In this document: piece by piece, positions 42,224 through 51,624 of the stretch
Position numbering within the stretch: position 1 is the stretch's first letter
How the letters are laid out: the number at the start of each line of letters is the position of its first letter
From: Diplonema japonicum
Taxonomy: Eukaryota; Euglenozoa; Diplonemea; Diplonemida; Diplonemidae
Direction of reading: 5' to 3'
Length of the DNA: 64,000 nucleotides
NCBI GenBank assembly: GCA_964019335.1
Contig: OZ025749.1
Span: 1-64,000, forward strand
The notes under the pieces: model-generated
Database searches by the model: none
Told to the model about the DNA's origin: nothing
What the model saw: the letters and a program-made list of their open reading frames with translations, nothing else
Position numbers and translations under genes: made by a program

Positions 42224-43042
42224 CCCTTCTAAGACGGGAGAATAAAAAAAAAACCATCAAAAAAAAGAGATAATAGTAACTACTTTATTTCTGGGGCAAT
42301 AAAGTAAGGGGGGGGTTTTTTTTTTTCCCACCTAAAAAAAAAAAATGGTTCTGATCTGCTATATCTGTCAAGGACCCTACTCCGTGGTACGCCGCTTTAA
42401 TTTTACTGTTTTCTTTTTTTTCTTTTTTTCTTCTTCTTTTTTTTTTTTTTTTTTTTTTTTTATTCTAGCTTAAATTCTCAAAGAGCAGGCGCGTAGACTC
42501 AGTATTCACTGTACTTATGCTTGTAAAGGTGGAAGCTAGAAAAAAAAAAAATAACGAGTGTTAAATAATGGCTCATTTGGCGGCAAGTAAGTCGTTTTAT
42601 TTCACTTTTCACTTTTGAGTCACTCACTCTTCACTGCTTTCACTGCTGTTTTTTTTTTCTTTTTTCTTTTTTTTTTTTTTTTTTCACGCAGGTCAGCCTT
42701 TTTGGGGATTTTCCTAAGGTAATACAGGGTAGCTATTTCGCCGTGGCATTTAAAGGGGAAGTAAGGCACTTATTCCCACTTTTAAGGGCTGGAACGGCCT
42801 CAGATGGCCAAAAATAGTCAAAATACCCCCCACCCCAAAAAAACTTTTCAAGGGGTGCATTTTTTTCCACGGCGAGACTCATTTTTCCACTCTGAAGGGC
42901 CATTATTTAACTGCAAAATCTCATTATTTTAACTAGTTAAATAATGGCGATTTCGCGTTAAATAATGAGGCCCCTAGTGAGTGAAGAAAATGACGAAGAG
43001 TGAAATAAAGAAAAAAAGAATACGCACCCCGTCTTCTAAGGG
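42224..43042. mobile_element. 819-bp TTAA-type non-autonomous element
   Basis: It is flanked by TTAA on both sides (42220-42223, 43043-43046). Imperfect inverted ends: left CCCTTCTAAGACGGGA, right (complement) CCCTTAGAAGACGGGG, 13 of 16 bases equal. There is no transposase ORF. Inside, TTAAATAATGG-type motifs occur several times, and TTTATTTCACTTTT near the left end is mirrored by AGAGTGAAATAAAG near the right end. It looks like a MITE of the piggyBac group. Confidence 0.7.
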
Positions 43043-43046
43043 TTAA

Positions 43047-43153
43047 CAATCGTATATTTTGTCAAAAAAAAAAGAGAGAGAAACTGAAAACTCAGGTGGC
43101 CTATATGGTGGTCTAAACCACCCCCCCACACCCCTTAAGAAAGAAAAAGGAGG

Positions 43154-43187
<34 letters not shown>

Positions 43188-43454
43188 TTTACCGTGTTTT
43201 TTTCGAAACTCTTCGTATTATTCTGTTTGTCACTCCTTCCCCCTCCACCCCATTTTTTTTTATATTATTTTCTTCCTAGGACCGATCACGTTTTTTTTTT
43301 TTTAAAAGAGAAGACTAGGGGGGGGGGGGAGAAAGAAAAAAAGAAAAGGAAAAAAAAAGGGAGGGAAGTAAAGCTAAGTATGGTTGTACACTCCATTCTT
43401 CTTCTTCCTTTTTTTTTTTTTTTCTCGTTCCCCTCCCAGATCCCATCTTCGGTT

Positions 43455-43517
<63 letters not shown>

Positions 43518-43558
43518 CTCTTGGGAAAATACATTGGTAGGAGAAAAAAAAAAAAAAA
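43047..43558 (+). other. Intergenic, homopolymer-rich
   Basis: A run (43152-43184), G run (43319-43329) and a T run of about 50 (43464-43513). A possible acceptor GGTAG lies just before the A-rich leader of the next gene. No gene seen. Confidence 0.55.
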
Positions 43559-45202
43559 ATGACGGAAGTAGCCTGTCCATGGCTGCCGCCCCTAGTGGAG
43601 CAGGTGAAACATAGGAATATGAGAATGACATTCCCATACGAGGTGCTGTTGCGGGACATCGCGGAGGCCCAGCAAGCAGTGGCGGCGAAAACAGAGGAGC
43701 TCGACGACCTCCGACAGCAAAAAAACGAGCTGCAAAGACAGGTCAGATCGGGCGTTGTGGCCGGACCCGGCTCCCAGAAGATTATAACAAGCCTGGAAGA
43801 CAAAATAAAAGATCTCGAAGCGCAACAACGCCGGTGGGTGGACGATGCAAGAGTTATTATAGACAGTCAAAAAGAAAAACGAGATCTTCAGGACACTGTC
43901 AGCGTGCTTCAAACCGATAACGCGAGTTTAAGAGCGGAAGCTGAAAGACTTCTCCCGTTCGAAAAAGAACATTCTGTCATGACCGACGAAGCGAAACTTC
44001 TTAGAGATGAACATACACAATTGGTGTCGGATCACGAGAAGCTTCTTCGGGAGAAGAAACAATTTTCCGACGAAAATTTAAGGCTTGCAGATTCAGCGAT
44101 GGAAACAAAACTGCTTCTCGCCGACAAAATGAACGAGGTTCTCGAGCTTGAAAAAAAAGTTAAGGAATTGTCAGAACAAATGAAAACCGGGTCGCATCAA
44201 AACCAATTGGAACAAACCCCGGATTGCTCGCGAACTGCAATGATGTCAATGTCCGGTGAACAAGATCAACAACGCCGGCAAGCAGCCCCGGTTCCATCTC
44301 AAATCGCTCGGAAAAAACAAAATTGCCATCAACACGACGTCAACGCAGTTGAAGTTTCACCACAATCTACATCCTTCGCCACCGGTTCATCCGATAAAGT
44401 TGTAAAAATCTGGGACCTCAACACGTTTGAAGAAAAGGCACAGCTTCGAGGCGCGGTTTCCGCGGTGCTCCGTTTGGGTTACAATACAACCGGTGATATT
44501 TTGGTAGGAGGTACATCCGATGGATCAGCTGTGGTTTGGAACGCGAGCTCCTCCCGGCACATGTTCTCGCTTTGCGGTCACACTCAAAAGATAACGGGAA
44601 TTTGCTTCGCGGACGACAAAACACTTTTAACATGCAGCGGAGATCGAACCATCCGCAAATGGGACATTCAACGTTCCGGTGCCTGCACGAAAACCACAAT
44701 GTGTTGGTCCAACTGCACCGACCTGACAACTGGTGGTGGAGGTGTCATTGCGTCATCTCATTACGACGGTGGAATTCGTTTCTGGGACACCCGAACTGTA
44801 AATAACATCGAAGAATTGAAAGGTGCTCACACACAAGCTGTTACTTCCGTGTGTTTTTCCCAATGCGGGAATAAAATCCTATCCACGTCGAGAGAAGGCG
44901 CTTTCAAATTGTGGGATATTCGTAACTACTCTGAAATGTGTAAGGTGCCGATCTCAGATTACAGTTCAATGCTGCTGACGCATAAGGCGTGTTTCGGGCA
45001 GGATGACCAATTGATCGCGGTCGGGGTGCTCACCGACTCCACCCGCGGGGTCGTTCAAATTTACAACAGTGTGGGGAAGCCCCGGATACGGTCCACTCTT
45101 GGAGACGGTCATGATAATCAGATATCGCAGGTTTCCTGGGCGCCTGATGGTTCCATGCTTTTGTCCGCTGGTCTTGATGGTGCGATTGCCGGGTGGCAGT
45201 GA
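43559..45202 (+). CDS. ATG16: ATG16-like autophagy protein with WD40 repeats
   Basis: The protein is 547 aa. The start CPWLPPLVEQVKHRN resembles the ATG5-binding helix of ATG16, which has a Trp and Arg-Asn pair. A long coiled coil follows (about 35-225), which in the family mediates dimerisation. From about 258 there are seven WD40 repeats closely like ATG16L1: HDVNAVEVSPQSTSFATGSSD, GHTQKITGICF, CSGDRTIRKWD, SHYDGGIRFWD, STSREGAFKLWD. ATG16 with ATG5-ATG12 directs ATG8 lipidation to membranes. The WD40 half is present as in animals and plants and absent from yeast ATG16. Intronless. Confidence 0.9.
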   Translation: MTEVACPWLPPLVEQVKHRNMRMTFPYEVLLRDIAEAQQAVAAKTEELDDLRQQKNELQRQVRSGVVAGPGSQKIITSLEDKIKDLEAQQRRWVDDARVIIDSQKEKRDLQDTVSVLQTDNASLRAEAERLLPFEKEHSVMTDEAKLLRDEHTQLVSDHEKLLREKKQFSDENLRLADSAMETKLLLADKMNEVLELEKKVKELSEQMKTGSHQNQLEQTPDCSRTAMMSMSGEQDQQRRQAAPVPSQIARKKQNCHQHDVNAVEVSPQSTSFATGSSDKVVKIWDLNTFEEKAQLRGAVSAVLRLGYNTTGDILVGGTSDGSAVVWNASSSRHMFSLCGHTQKITGICFADDKTLLTCSGDRTIRKWDIQRSGACTKTTMCWSNCTDLTTGGGGVIASSHYDGGIRFWDTRTVNNIEELKGAHTQAVTSVCFSQCGNKILSTSREGAFKLWDIRNYSEMCKVPISDYSSMLLTHKACFGQDDQLIAVGVLTDSTRGVVQIYNSVGKPRIRSTLGDGHDNQISQVSWAPDGSMLLSAGLDGAIAGWQ

Positions 45203-45360
45203 GTGGGGGGGAGGGGAGGGGGGGGTTTTGTTGCAATAGTGTCTTTTTTTTTTTTTTTATTTCTCCCATTTTTTTCTTTTTTTTTTTTCAGGAACAAAAA
45301 AAAAAAAAAAAAAAAAAAAAAAGTGTTTTCATTGCTAGCCCTTCTTTTTTTTTTTTTTAA

Positions 45361-46932
45361 CCATTAAAGGACGGGGGTTTTTGGGCAAAAAAAAGGTCAC
45401 CATCGACTTTTTTATTTTCTAAAATTAAAACATCCTCGAGCATGCAACCATAGAATGACGCTTGTGTAAAAGAAAATACATCACCCAGGAGGGACAAAAA
45501 CACCCCCAGACGCTCCTCAAAGGCCCTGGGAAGTGAATAGAATAAGGAATTGAAGTGAAATTTATTGTAAAAACCCACCCATATGTTAGACACTTCCTTA
45601 CTTTTTTCGCTTGGGCCTCGGAGTGCTAGGGGGGTTTTGCTTTTGGGACTTGGCTCAGATGACGACCTGGGGAGAAGGGTATGTGTTTGGAGACGCTGGT
45701 ACCTTAGGCGTTTCTTCGGTGTGGCCGGGCCTCCAGAGGGGGTAGATTGGGGTGGGTAAACCACTGGTTCGTGATAGTCCGTGGGCACAGATGCACAGTA
45801 CACGCCTTGCAAATGAAGATAGTTTGCACCCGGACCCCCAAAACACGCATGTGGTGTGTGCATTGTCTTGCTGCATCTAGTTTTTTGCCCCTCGGTCCCC
45901 ATTTCAGAACGGGTGCTTGCTGGGCGGTTGTTTCCGGACTGGCGCATGACAGTCAAAAAGCTGTTGTCGCTCATCGCGAACCCGTTATTGGGCCTGCCTG
46001 GGCCTACTTGCTTCTTCACTGAGGGCAAGATTAGGTACATTCTGGCGATTTTCTTCGGATTGTTTCCACCATTGACTAGACTTTCCTCGGATTGTTTCCA
46101 CCATAAACCCGATTCCCACATCTGTTGCCCGGTGCACAGCCTCACCTGTCCTCTTTGCAGGCTGGAATACTCTGAAGCGATGCCTACCGTGTGACTTGAT
46201 CATACTCTCATCAATGATCGATTCTCCGGGGGAATAGTGTTGCAGACAGGTAGGGGAGCAAGAATCTTATTTTTTGCAACCTGTCTGTCTCTTCACCCCT
46301 CCAAAATGCAACGACCGCTGTAAGCGCAAAAAGCAGCAACGTTTCATTACACTTGCCAAAAAAAAGGTGTGGCGAGGGCACAAATGGTCGGCCAGTAATC
46401 TTTTATGCCAGCCTTGCGGATGATGTCCATGAGCACCCACAAGGCCACAAACTGATAGATATCGTCCACAGTGAAGTCAAAGTCGGTGCAAAGAGATTTC
46501 ACAAACCCCATTGAGATGAACAGCTTGGAAATCCTTGATGCACTCATGTGGGAAAAGGGTGATTTCTGCCCCCCCTGTGCCCTGTCACTTCTTACGCGTA
46601 ACCTGCGTAATATCGCTCTCCCAGGGCATATTTTCACTCTTCTCGTCACTACTGGCGCTAGGTGAGGTCCCATCGTCAGTGAGAATGTCCCCTTGGGCAC
46701 TCCCGAACTCGTCTGAATCAGTACTGCTCATCTGAGCTTTCGTGCCACCAAAAACTGGTTTCGAGGGTGTTTTTGGAGGTTAATCTAGGGGCCAAAAGTG
46801 ATTTTCGATGGAAAAGAAATCGCGGAACTAGGTCATTCTGTGCAAGGATAAGGGTCTATGGTACTTAAAATGCCTATACAAAAATTTTAATTTTTTTGAT
46901 CGCTAGATATCTAGCGCTTCGTCCTTTAATGG
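45361..46932 (-). mobile_element. Decayed piggyBac-like transposon
   Basis: The 1572-bp element has perfect 13-bp inverted ends (CCATTAAAGGACG) and TTAA target duplications at 45357-45360 and 46933-46936. The minus strand (about 46700 to 46200) carries transposase remnants: TVDDIYQFVALWVLMDIIRK and IKDYW match the piggyBac N-terminal core (EIxAFLGLLxLMG...DYW). Further on, DRLQKIRFLLPYL matches the DRLxKIRPLL segment before the catalytic region. The frame is then broken and the DDE triad is not visible. A perfect 16-bp palindrome (CGCTAGATATCTAGCG, 46901-46916) lies just inside the right end. Confidence 0.85.
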
Positions 46933-46936
46933 TTAA

Positions 46937-47487
46937 AAAAGTTTTTTTTATTGGTTCTCCTTGCCTTTTTTTTTTTTGTTCTTTTTTTTTTTCTCCCTTT
47001 GGGTTTTTTTTTTTTTTTTTTTTTTTTACTGTGCCCACACATTCAAAAAAAAAAAAAAAAAAAAAATAGAAAGAACAGAAAAGGAAGAAAAAAAAAAAAA
47101 AAAACAGCTTCTTCTCCCCCCTTCCTTTCCTCTCTTTCTTAAAAAACCCCCCTGTTTTTTTTTACTTGAGGGGTGTTTTTTTTTTTTAGTATGATGGTAA
47201 TTCACCCCACCCAATGAACGGCTCTCAAGTGGGGCTGTCTTTTTTTTTTATTTTACTGTAAAAAGAAAATGAAAAAAATATCGTCCGGTGAGTCAGGTCG
47301 ATATTTTTCACTTTCTACAGTATTTACAAACCCCCTTTTTTTCTTCTTCTTTTTTTTCCCCTTCCTCTTTCTGCATTTGCGTCTTGATAGGGGCGAGAGG
47401 GTGCATACACAGGCTCAAAAACCCACCCACCCCCCACATTTCTTTTTTTTTTTTTCCTTCTTTCTTATTCCCCCCTCTTTATTGTGC

Positions 47488-47518
<31 letters not shown>

Positions 47519-47707
47519 TTTCCCGCAATTTCTTCTTTTTTTCTATTCTGCCACTTGTTACAAAAAAACAAAAATCCACCTCTTAAAAAAAAACTCTTTT
47601 ATGTAAAATCGGTTTCTTCCCCCCCCCCCCCCCGTAATATTGTACCCCAAAAAAAAAAGGTTATCAACAACAAAAAAAAAAAAAAAAAAAAAAAACCCTA
47701 AAAAAAA
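46937..47707 (+). other. Intergenic, homopolymer-rich
   Basis: Alternating A, T and C runs, several over 20 bases. No ORF with coding composition is seen up to the A-rich leader of ATP sulfurylase. Confidence 0.6.
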
Positions 47708-48904
47708 ATGATGACATTTACCAAGACCGCGATGAGGGGCTCCCTTAGGCAGGTGAGGTTCTTGAACACCCCCCACGGTGGGAAGCTTGTGAACAAGATG
47801 GTGACGGACGCCGCCGAGAAGGAGGACCTGATCAAGCAGTGCGACGGCAGAGTTATCGAGCTGAACGAGAGGCAGTCCTGTGACACGGAGCTGATCACCA
47901 ACGGTGCATTCTCCCCTATCGAGGGTTACATGGCGGAAGGTGACTACAACTCAGTTGTTGAGGACATGAAGCTCGAGAGCGGCCACCTGTTCGGTCTCCC
48001 TGTCGTCCTTGACACCAACAGGAGCGACGTCAAGCCGGGCCAGAAGGTCTGCCTGACCTTCCAGGGCAAGCCCATGGCTGTCATGGATGTGTCCTCCAAG
48101 TGGAAGCCCAACAAGGTCAAGGAGTGCAAGTCTTTGTACGGAACCTCCGAGCTTGAGCACCCCGGTGCCCTCATGGTTGCATGTGAAAGGGGTGAATTCT
48201 ACATGGGTGGTGAGCTTCAGGGTCTGTCTACCCCTGTCAGGGACTTCCCTTGCGCGACCCCTGCTGAGGTTCGTGAAATGCTCCCCGACGACAAGGATGT
48301 CGTGGCCTTCCAGTGCAGGAACCCCGTCCACAGGGCTCACTACGAGTTGTTCACCCGTGCTCTTGACGCTCCCAATGTGTGCGAGGGTGGTATCGTGCTT
48401 GTTCACCCCACCTGTGGTCCTACCCAGGCGGACGACATCCCGGGGAACGTGAGGTACGAGACCTACAAGGTGCTGAAGGCGGAGACGGCGAACCCGAGGG
48501 TGCAGTGGGCTTACCTTCCTTACAGCATGCACATGGCTGGTCCCAGGGAGGCCATCCAGCACATGCTCTTGAGGAAGAACTACGGGTGCACCCACTTCAT
48601 CATCGGTAGAGACATGGCTGGGTCCAAGTCATCCATCACCGGTGAGGACTACTACGGTGCCTACGACGCGCAGGAGTTCGCGGCCAAGCACGGCCCCGAG
48701 CTTGGTATGCAGACTGTTCCCTCGTTGAACCTTGTGTACACTGAGGAGGGGTACCTTACCGCTGATGACGCCAAGGAGAAGGGTCTTAAGCCGCTTAAGC
48801 TTTCTGGTACTGAGTTCCGCAGGAAGCTCCGTGCTGGTGAGGACATCCCTGAGTGGTTCGCGTTCAAGTCCGTTGTTGAGGTTCTCCGTGCGGCCCAGAA
48901 GTGA
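47708..48904 (+). CDS. ATP sulfurylase (sulfate adenylyltransferase)
   Basis: The 398-aa enzyme makes adenosine 5'-phosphosulfate and pyrophosphate from ATP and sulfate, the first step of sulfate assimilation. The nucleotide-binding motif QCRNPVHRAH lies near residue 202, GRDMAG (GRDHAG in most) near 299, and LSGTEFRRKLRAGEDIPEWFAF at the end; all are diagnostic. No APS-kinase domain is fused. The N-terminus (MTFTKTAMRGSLRQVRFLNT) is basic and hydroxylated, like a mitochondrial presequence, which fits mitochondrial sulfate activation reported in Euglena. Strong C/G-ending codon bias suggests high expression. The next gene downstream is unrelated. Confidence 0.96.
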   Translation: MMTFTKTAMRGSLRQVRFLNTPHGGKLVNKMVTDAAEKEDLIKQCDGRVIELNERQSCDTELITNGAFSPIEGYMAEGDYNSVVEDMKLESGHLFGLPVVLDTNRSDVKPGQKVCLTFQGKPMAVMDVSSKWKPNKVKECKSLYGTSELEHPGALMVACERGEFYMGGELQGLSTPVRDFPCATPAEVREMLPDDKDVVAFQCRNPVHRAHYELFTRALDAPNVCEGGIVLVHPTCGPTQADDIPGNVRYETYKVLKAETANPRVQWAYLPYSMHMAGPREAIQHMLLRKNYGCTHFIIGRDMAGSKSSITGEDYYGAYDAQEFAAKHGPELGMQTVPSLNLVYTEEGYLTADDAKEKGLKPLKLSGTEFRRKLRAGEDIPEWFAFKSVVEVLRAAQK

Positions 48905-48983
48905 GCCTGACATCAAGGGGTAGGGGTGGGTATTTTTTTTTATTTTTATTTTCCCAATCCGCGGTGCATCACGTGATTATGTG

Positions 48984-49029
<46 letters not shown>

Positions 49030-49617
49030 AGTGTTTTTGTTTTATCAAAATGTTTTTTTTTTTTTTTTTTTTTTTCCTGGTTTATCTTCTCCCCCCCCCC
49101 TGTTCTTGTTAAAACCTTCTTTTTTTTTTTTTTCGATGCCTTATTTCTTTTATATTTTTTCATTTTTTCCCCCCTGTCTTTTTATCTTCTTTTTTCGAGA
49201 AAAAGTAAAGCACAAAAGTAAACAAATCGGAAAAAAAAAAAAGTATAATAAAAAAAAAAGGCTGTTTTTATTTTTTTTTCTTTCCCTTTTTCAAAGGTGG
49301 GGGGGGGGGTCAAGAAAAGATCACAAAAAATGAATCAAAAAAAAGGGCGACGTGCCAAAAAGAAGAAGGTGGAAAAAAAAAAAAGAAAAGAAAAAAAGGA
49401 ATAGGGTATTTTTCCATTCCTTTTTTTTTTTTATTTTTTCCCTTCTTTTCGCCGTTCCGCTGGGGTTTCCCCCCCCCTTCCTTTTTTGTTTTTTTTTTCT
49501 TCCCCCCCCACCTTTTTTATTTATTTCTTCAAAAAACAGTCCAAACAAAAAAACACAAAAAAAAAAGGCTATGAAAAGAAAACAAGAAAATCGTTGAAAA
49601 CAAAAAAAAAAAAAAAA
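48905..49617 (+). other. Intergenic, homopolymer-rich
   Basis: A run of about 40 (48988-49027), many T, C and G runs. A 10-bp palindrome ATCACGTGAT lies at 48968-48977. No gene seen. The ATG of the next gene follows a 17-A leader. Confidence 0.55.
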
Positions 49618-51588
49618 ATGGCCTGCGGTACTGCATGTGTAGCGGTAATCCTGATCATAACGGTCCTGCTATTGGTGATAGCGGTCCTGGCCCTAAGGTG
49701 GAAAAAAGCACAAGATCAAGAAACACAAGAGGAGTGGAGCGACAAGGAAGCAAGGCTCCTCCTGGAAGGCGACCCCACCATGCCCGACCCAGAGCTGGGA
49801 GAAACCACTATTTCCATGGAAGATGTGGAAATAGGCCGCAACGGGGAACGGCTTAAGCTAAACGCATCACACATCGACGAAGGATGGGAAAGCGGAGTAG
49901 TAATCCACCCCGAACCAGGGGGCATCGCCAGCCGCCACCACATCGCACCAGGCATCCTTCTTGAAATCAATGAAACCCCCATTAACTCTGTTCATGACGT
50001 AAAAGAAACCTTGAAAAACCTCTCAGCAAGCCAAGCTTCTCACATCACTCTGAAAACCCGCCCTTGCGCGGTTGTATCTAAAGAAGGCACGGTTATATAC
50101 CATGTTAGAAAGCACAATGTTAAAACCCCGTTGGGGTTGGACCTGGAAAATATCGGTTTTGCCGTGTTCATCAAATCTGTAACGAAAGGTTCCCCTGCAC
50201 AACTTCACGGTGTCCGCCCAGGGAAGCTTCTTTCCGTTAACAAAAAAGAAGTTTTCGACAAGGAGACAGCTTTAAAGGTTTTGAAGGCAGGGCAGAATTC
50301 AGGAAGCACATTGGTAACCCTCACGATGGACGACCCAGATGCATCATCTGAAGGCGAACCCGAACCGCAAATTACAACGGAAATTATAAACCCGCGAGAT
50401 GTTCCTGGGTTGGGGTTTGTCGCGGTAACACGAGGATCGGGTGCTTACATCGCAACAAACCCTCAAAAAGGTTCTGGTTTTGAAAAAGCCGGGGTTTTAA
50501 AAGACGCAAGGATCCTGTCAATCGGAGGACAGCCGATCGAAAAAGCAGAGGACATCTCAAAGGCCCTGCAACGTGTTAAAGTATACGAACAAGGATTCCC
50601 GTTGACGTTCGCCAATCCTGTAAATCCGATGAAAGAACCTATACCCCCACCACCGCAGCTGCAATCGTATATTTACAATACCTGCAATTCTGAAAACGCC
50701 TCGTTCGCGCATCCTCCTCGTCCGACGGATGATCAAGACCCGGAAGAATACAGCGTCGGACCACCACGTCTCGCGCCTGTCGTGAAAGGAAAAATCGAAT
50801 TTGACGGAACCCACCATCCCCCAATGCTCGCATCAGCTTCCGAATCTGGTTCAGTTCGGTACGGCCAGGCAAGTTTCAACAACCTTCGCAACCAATCTGC
50901 GGTGACTTTCGATGACAAAACACATGATGAAGACGACGAGGAAGACGGTCGCAGCGGTGCCCCGGGATCTCCAAAACTAGCAGAATGGCAGCCCGTGGTC
51001 GGGATGCACGTTAAAACCCGACCGAAATCGAAGGTTGGCCGATACTCTGAAGCGCAAAAACCAAAAGCCGGGTGCAAAGCTATCGTTAGAAAAGTTATCA
51101 TGCAACGCAGGGAGGACGGGGACCAAACATACGTATACCTCGGTTTCAAAAAGGGTACCATGACATGGCGCTGGGAAGACTGTTCCTGTGTCCAGCATCG
51201 ACTGGAATACACGAACCTTCTCCGCCCCACCGGCTGCGACAAATGCGAAAAGCTCATGTGGGCCATTTTAAACCGTGACGCGGCTTACATTTGCGTCGAC
51301 TGTCGAAACCGTTATCACAAGGCCTGCGGGCGTTCTTTGGTCAACAAGGGTGGTGCGGCGATTTACGACCCCGAGAAGGACGCTCCTGGGCCGAGCATTG
51401 ACTCTGAAGAGCCTGTACTGTCTGAAGAGGAGCAGGCGCGAACGGATGTTATGCAGTGCGACAACGATTTGCGACACGAGGCCGTGGCGCTCGCAGGCGG
51501 GAGGGACCTCTGGCGCGACAAGCTATCGTGGAAGGAACGGCTTTCATTCATCAAAAAAGTTGAGATACAAAGGTCGGGGTCTGTGTGA
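49618..51588 (+). CDS. Membrane-anchored protein with three PDZ-like domains and a C1 zinc finger
   Basis: The 656-aa protein starts at the ATG directly followed by a signal-anchor helix (about residues 6-27, ILIITVLLLVIAVLAL). Three PDZ-like modules follow at about 77-155, 158-235 and 250-335; the second has LGLDLENIGFAVFIKSVTKGSPAQ and the third GLGFVAVTRGSGAY...GFEKAGV. A disordered acidic stretch separates them from a C1-type finger (about 525-575): His, then CDKC, CVDC, His and Cys with C1 spacing. C1 fingers bind diacylglycerol or proteins. Together it looks like a membrane scaffold that brings PDZ ligands to lipid sites; this role is inferred. Confidence 0.7.
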   Translation: MACGTACVAVILIITVLLLVIAVLALRWKKAQDQETQEEWSDKEARLLLEGDPTMPDPELGETTISMEDVEIGRNGERLKLNASHIDEGWESGVVIHPEPGGIASRHHIAPGILLEINETPINSVHDVKETLKNLSASQASHITLKTRPCAVVSKEGTVIYHVRKHNVKTPLGLDLENIGFAVFIKSVTKGSPAQLHGVRPGKLLSVNKKEVFDKETALKVLKAGQNSGSTLVTLTMDDPDASSEGEPEPQITTEIINPRDVPGLGFVAVTRGSGAYIATNPQKGSGFEKAGVLKDARILSIGGQPIEKAEDISKALQRVKVYEQGFPLTFANPVNPMKEPIPPPPQLQSYIYNTCNSENASFAHPPRPTDDQDPEEYSVGPPRLAPVVKGKIEFDGTHHPPMLASASESGSVRYGQASFNNLRNQSAVTFDDKTHDEDDEEDGRSGAPGSPKLAEWQPVVGMHVKTRPKSKVGRYSEAQKPKAGCKAIVRKVIMQRREDGDQTYVYLGFKKGTMTWRWEDCSCVQHRLEYTNLLRPTGCDKCEKLMWAILNRDAAYICVDCRNRYHKACGRSLVNKGGAAIYDPEKDAPGPSIDSEEPVLSEEEQARTDVMQCDNDLRHEAVALAGGRDLWRDKLSWKERLSFIKKVEIQRSGSV

Positions 51589-51624
51589 CAAAAAAAAAAA
51601 AAAAAAAAAAAAAAATGTTTATAA

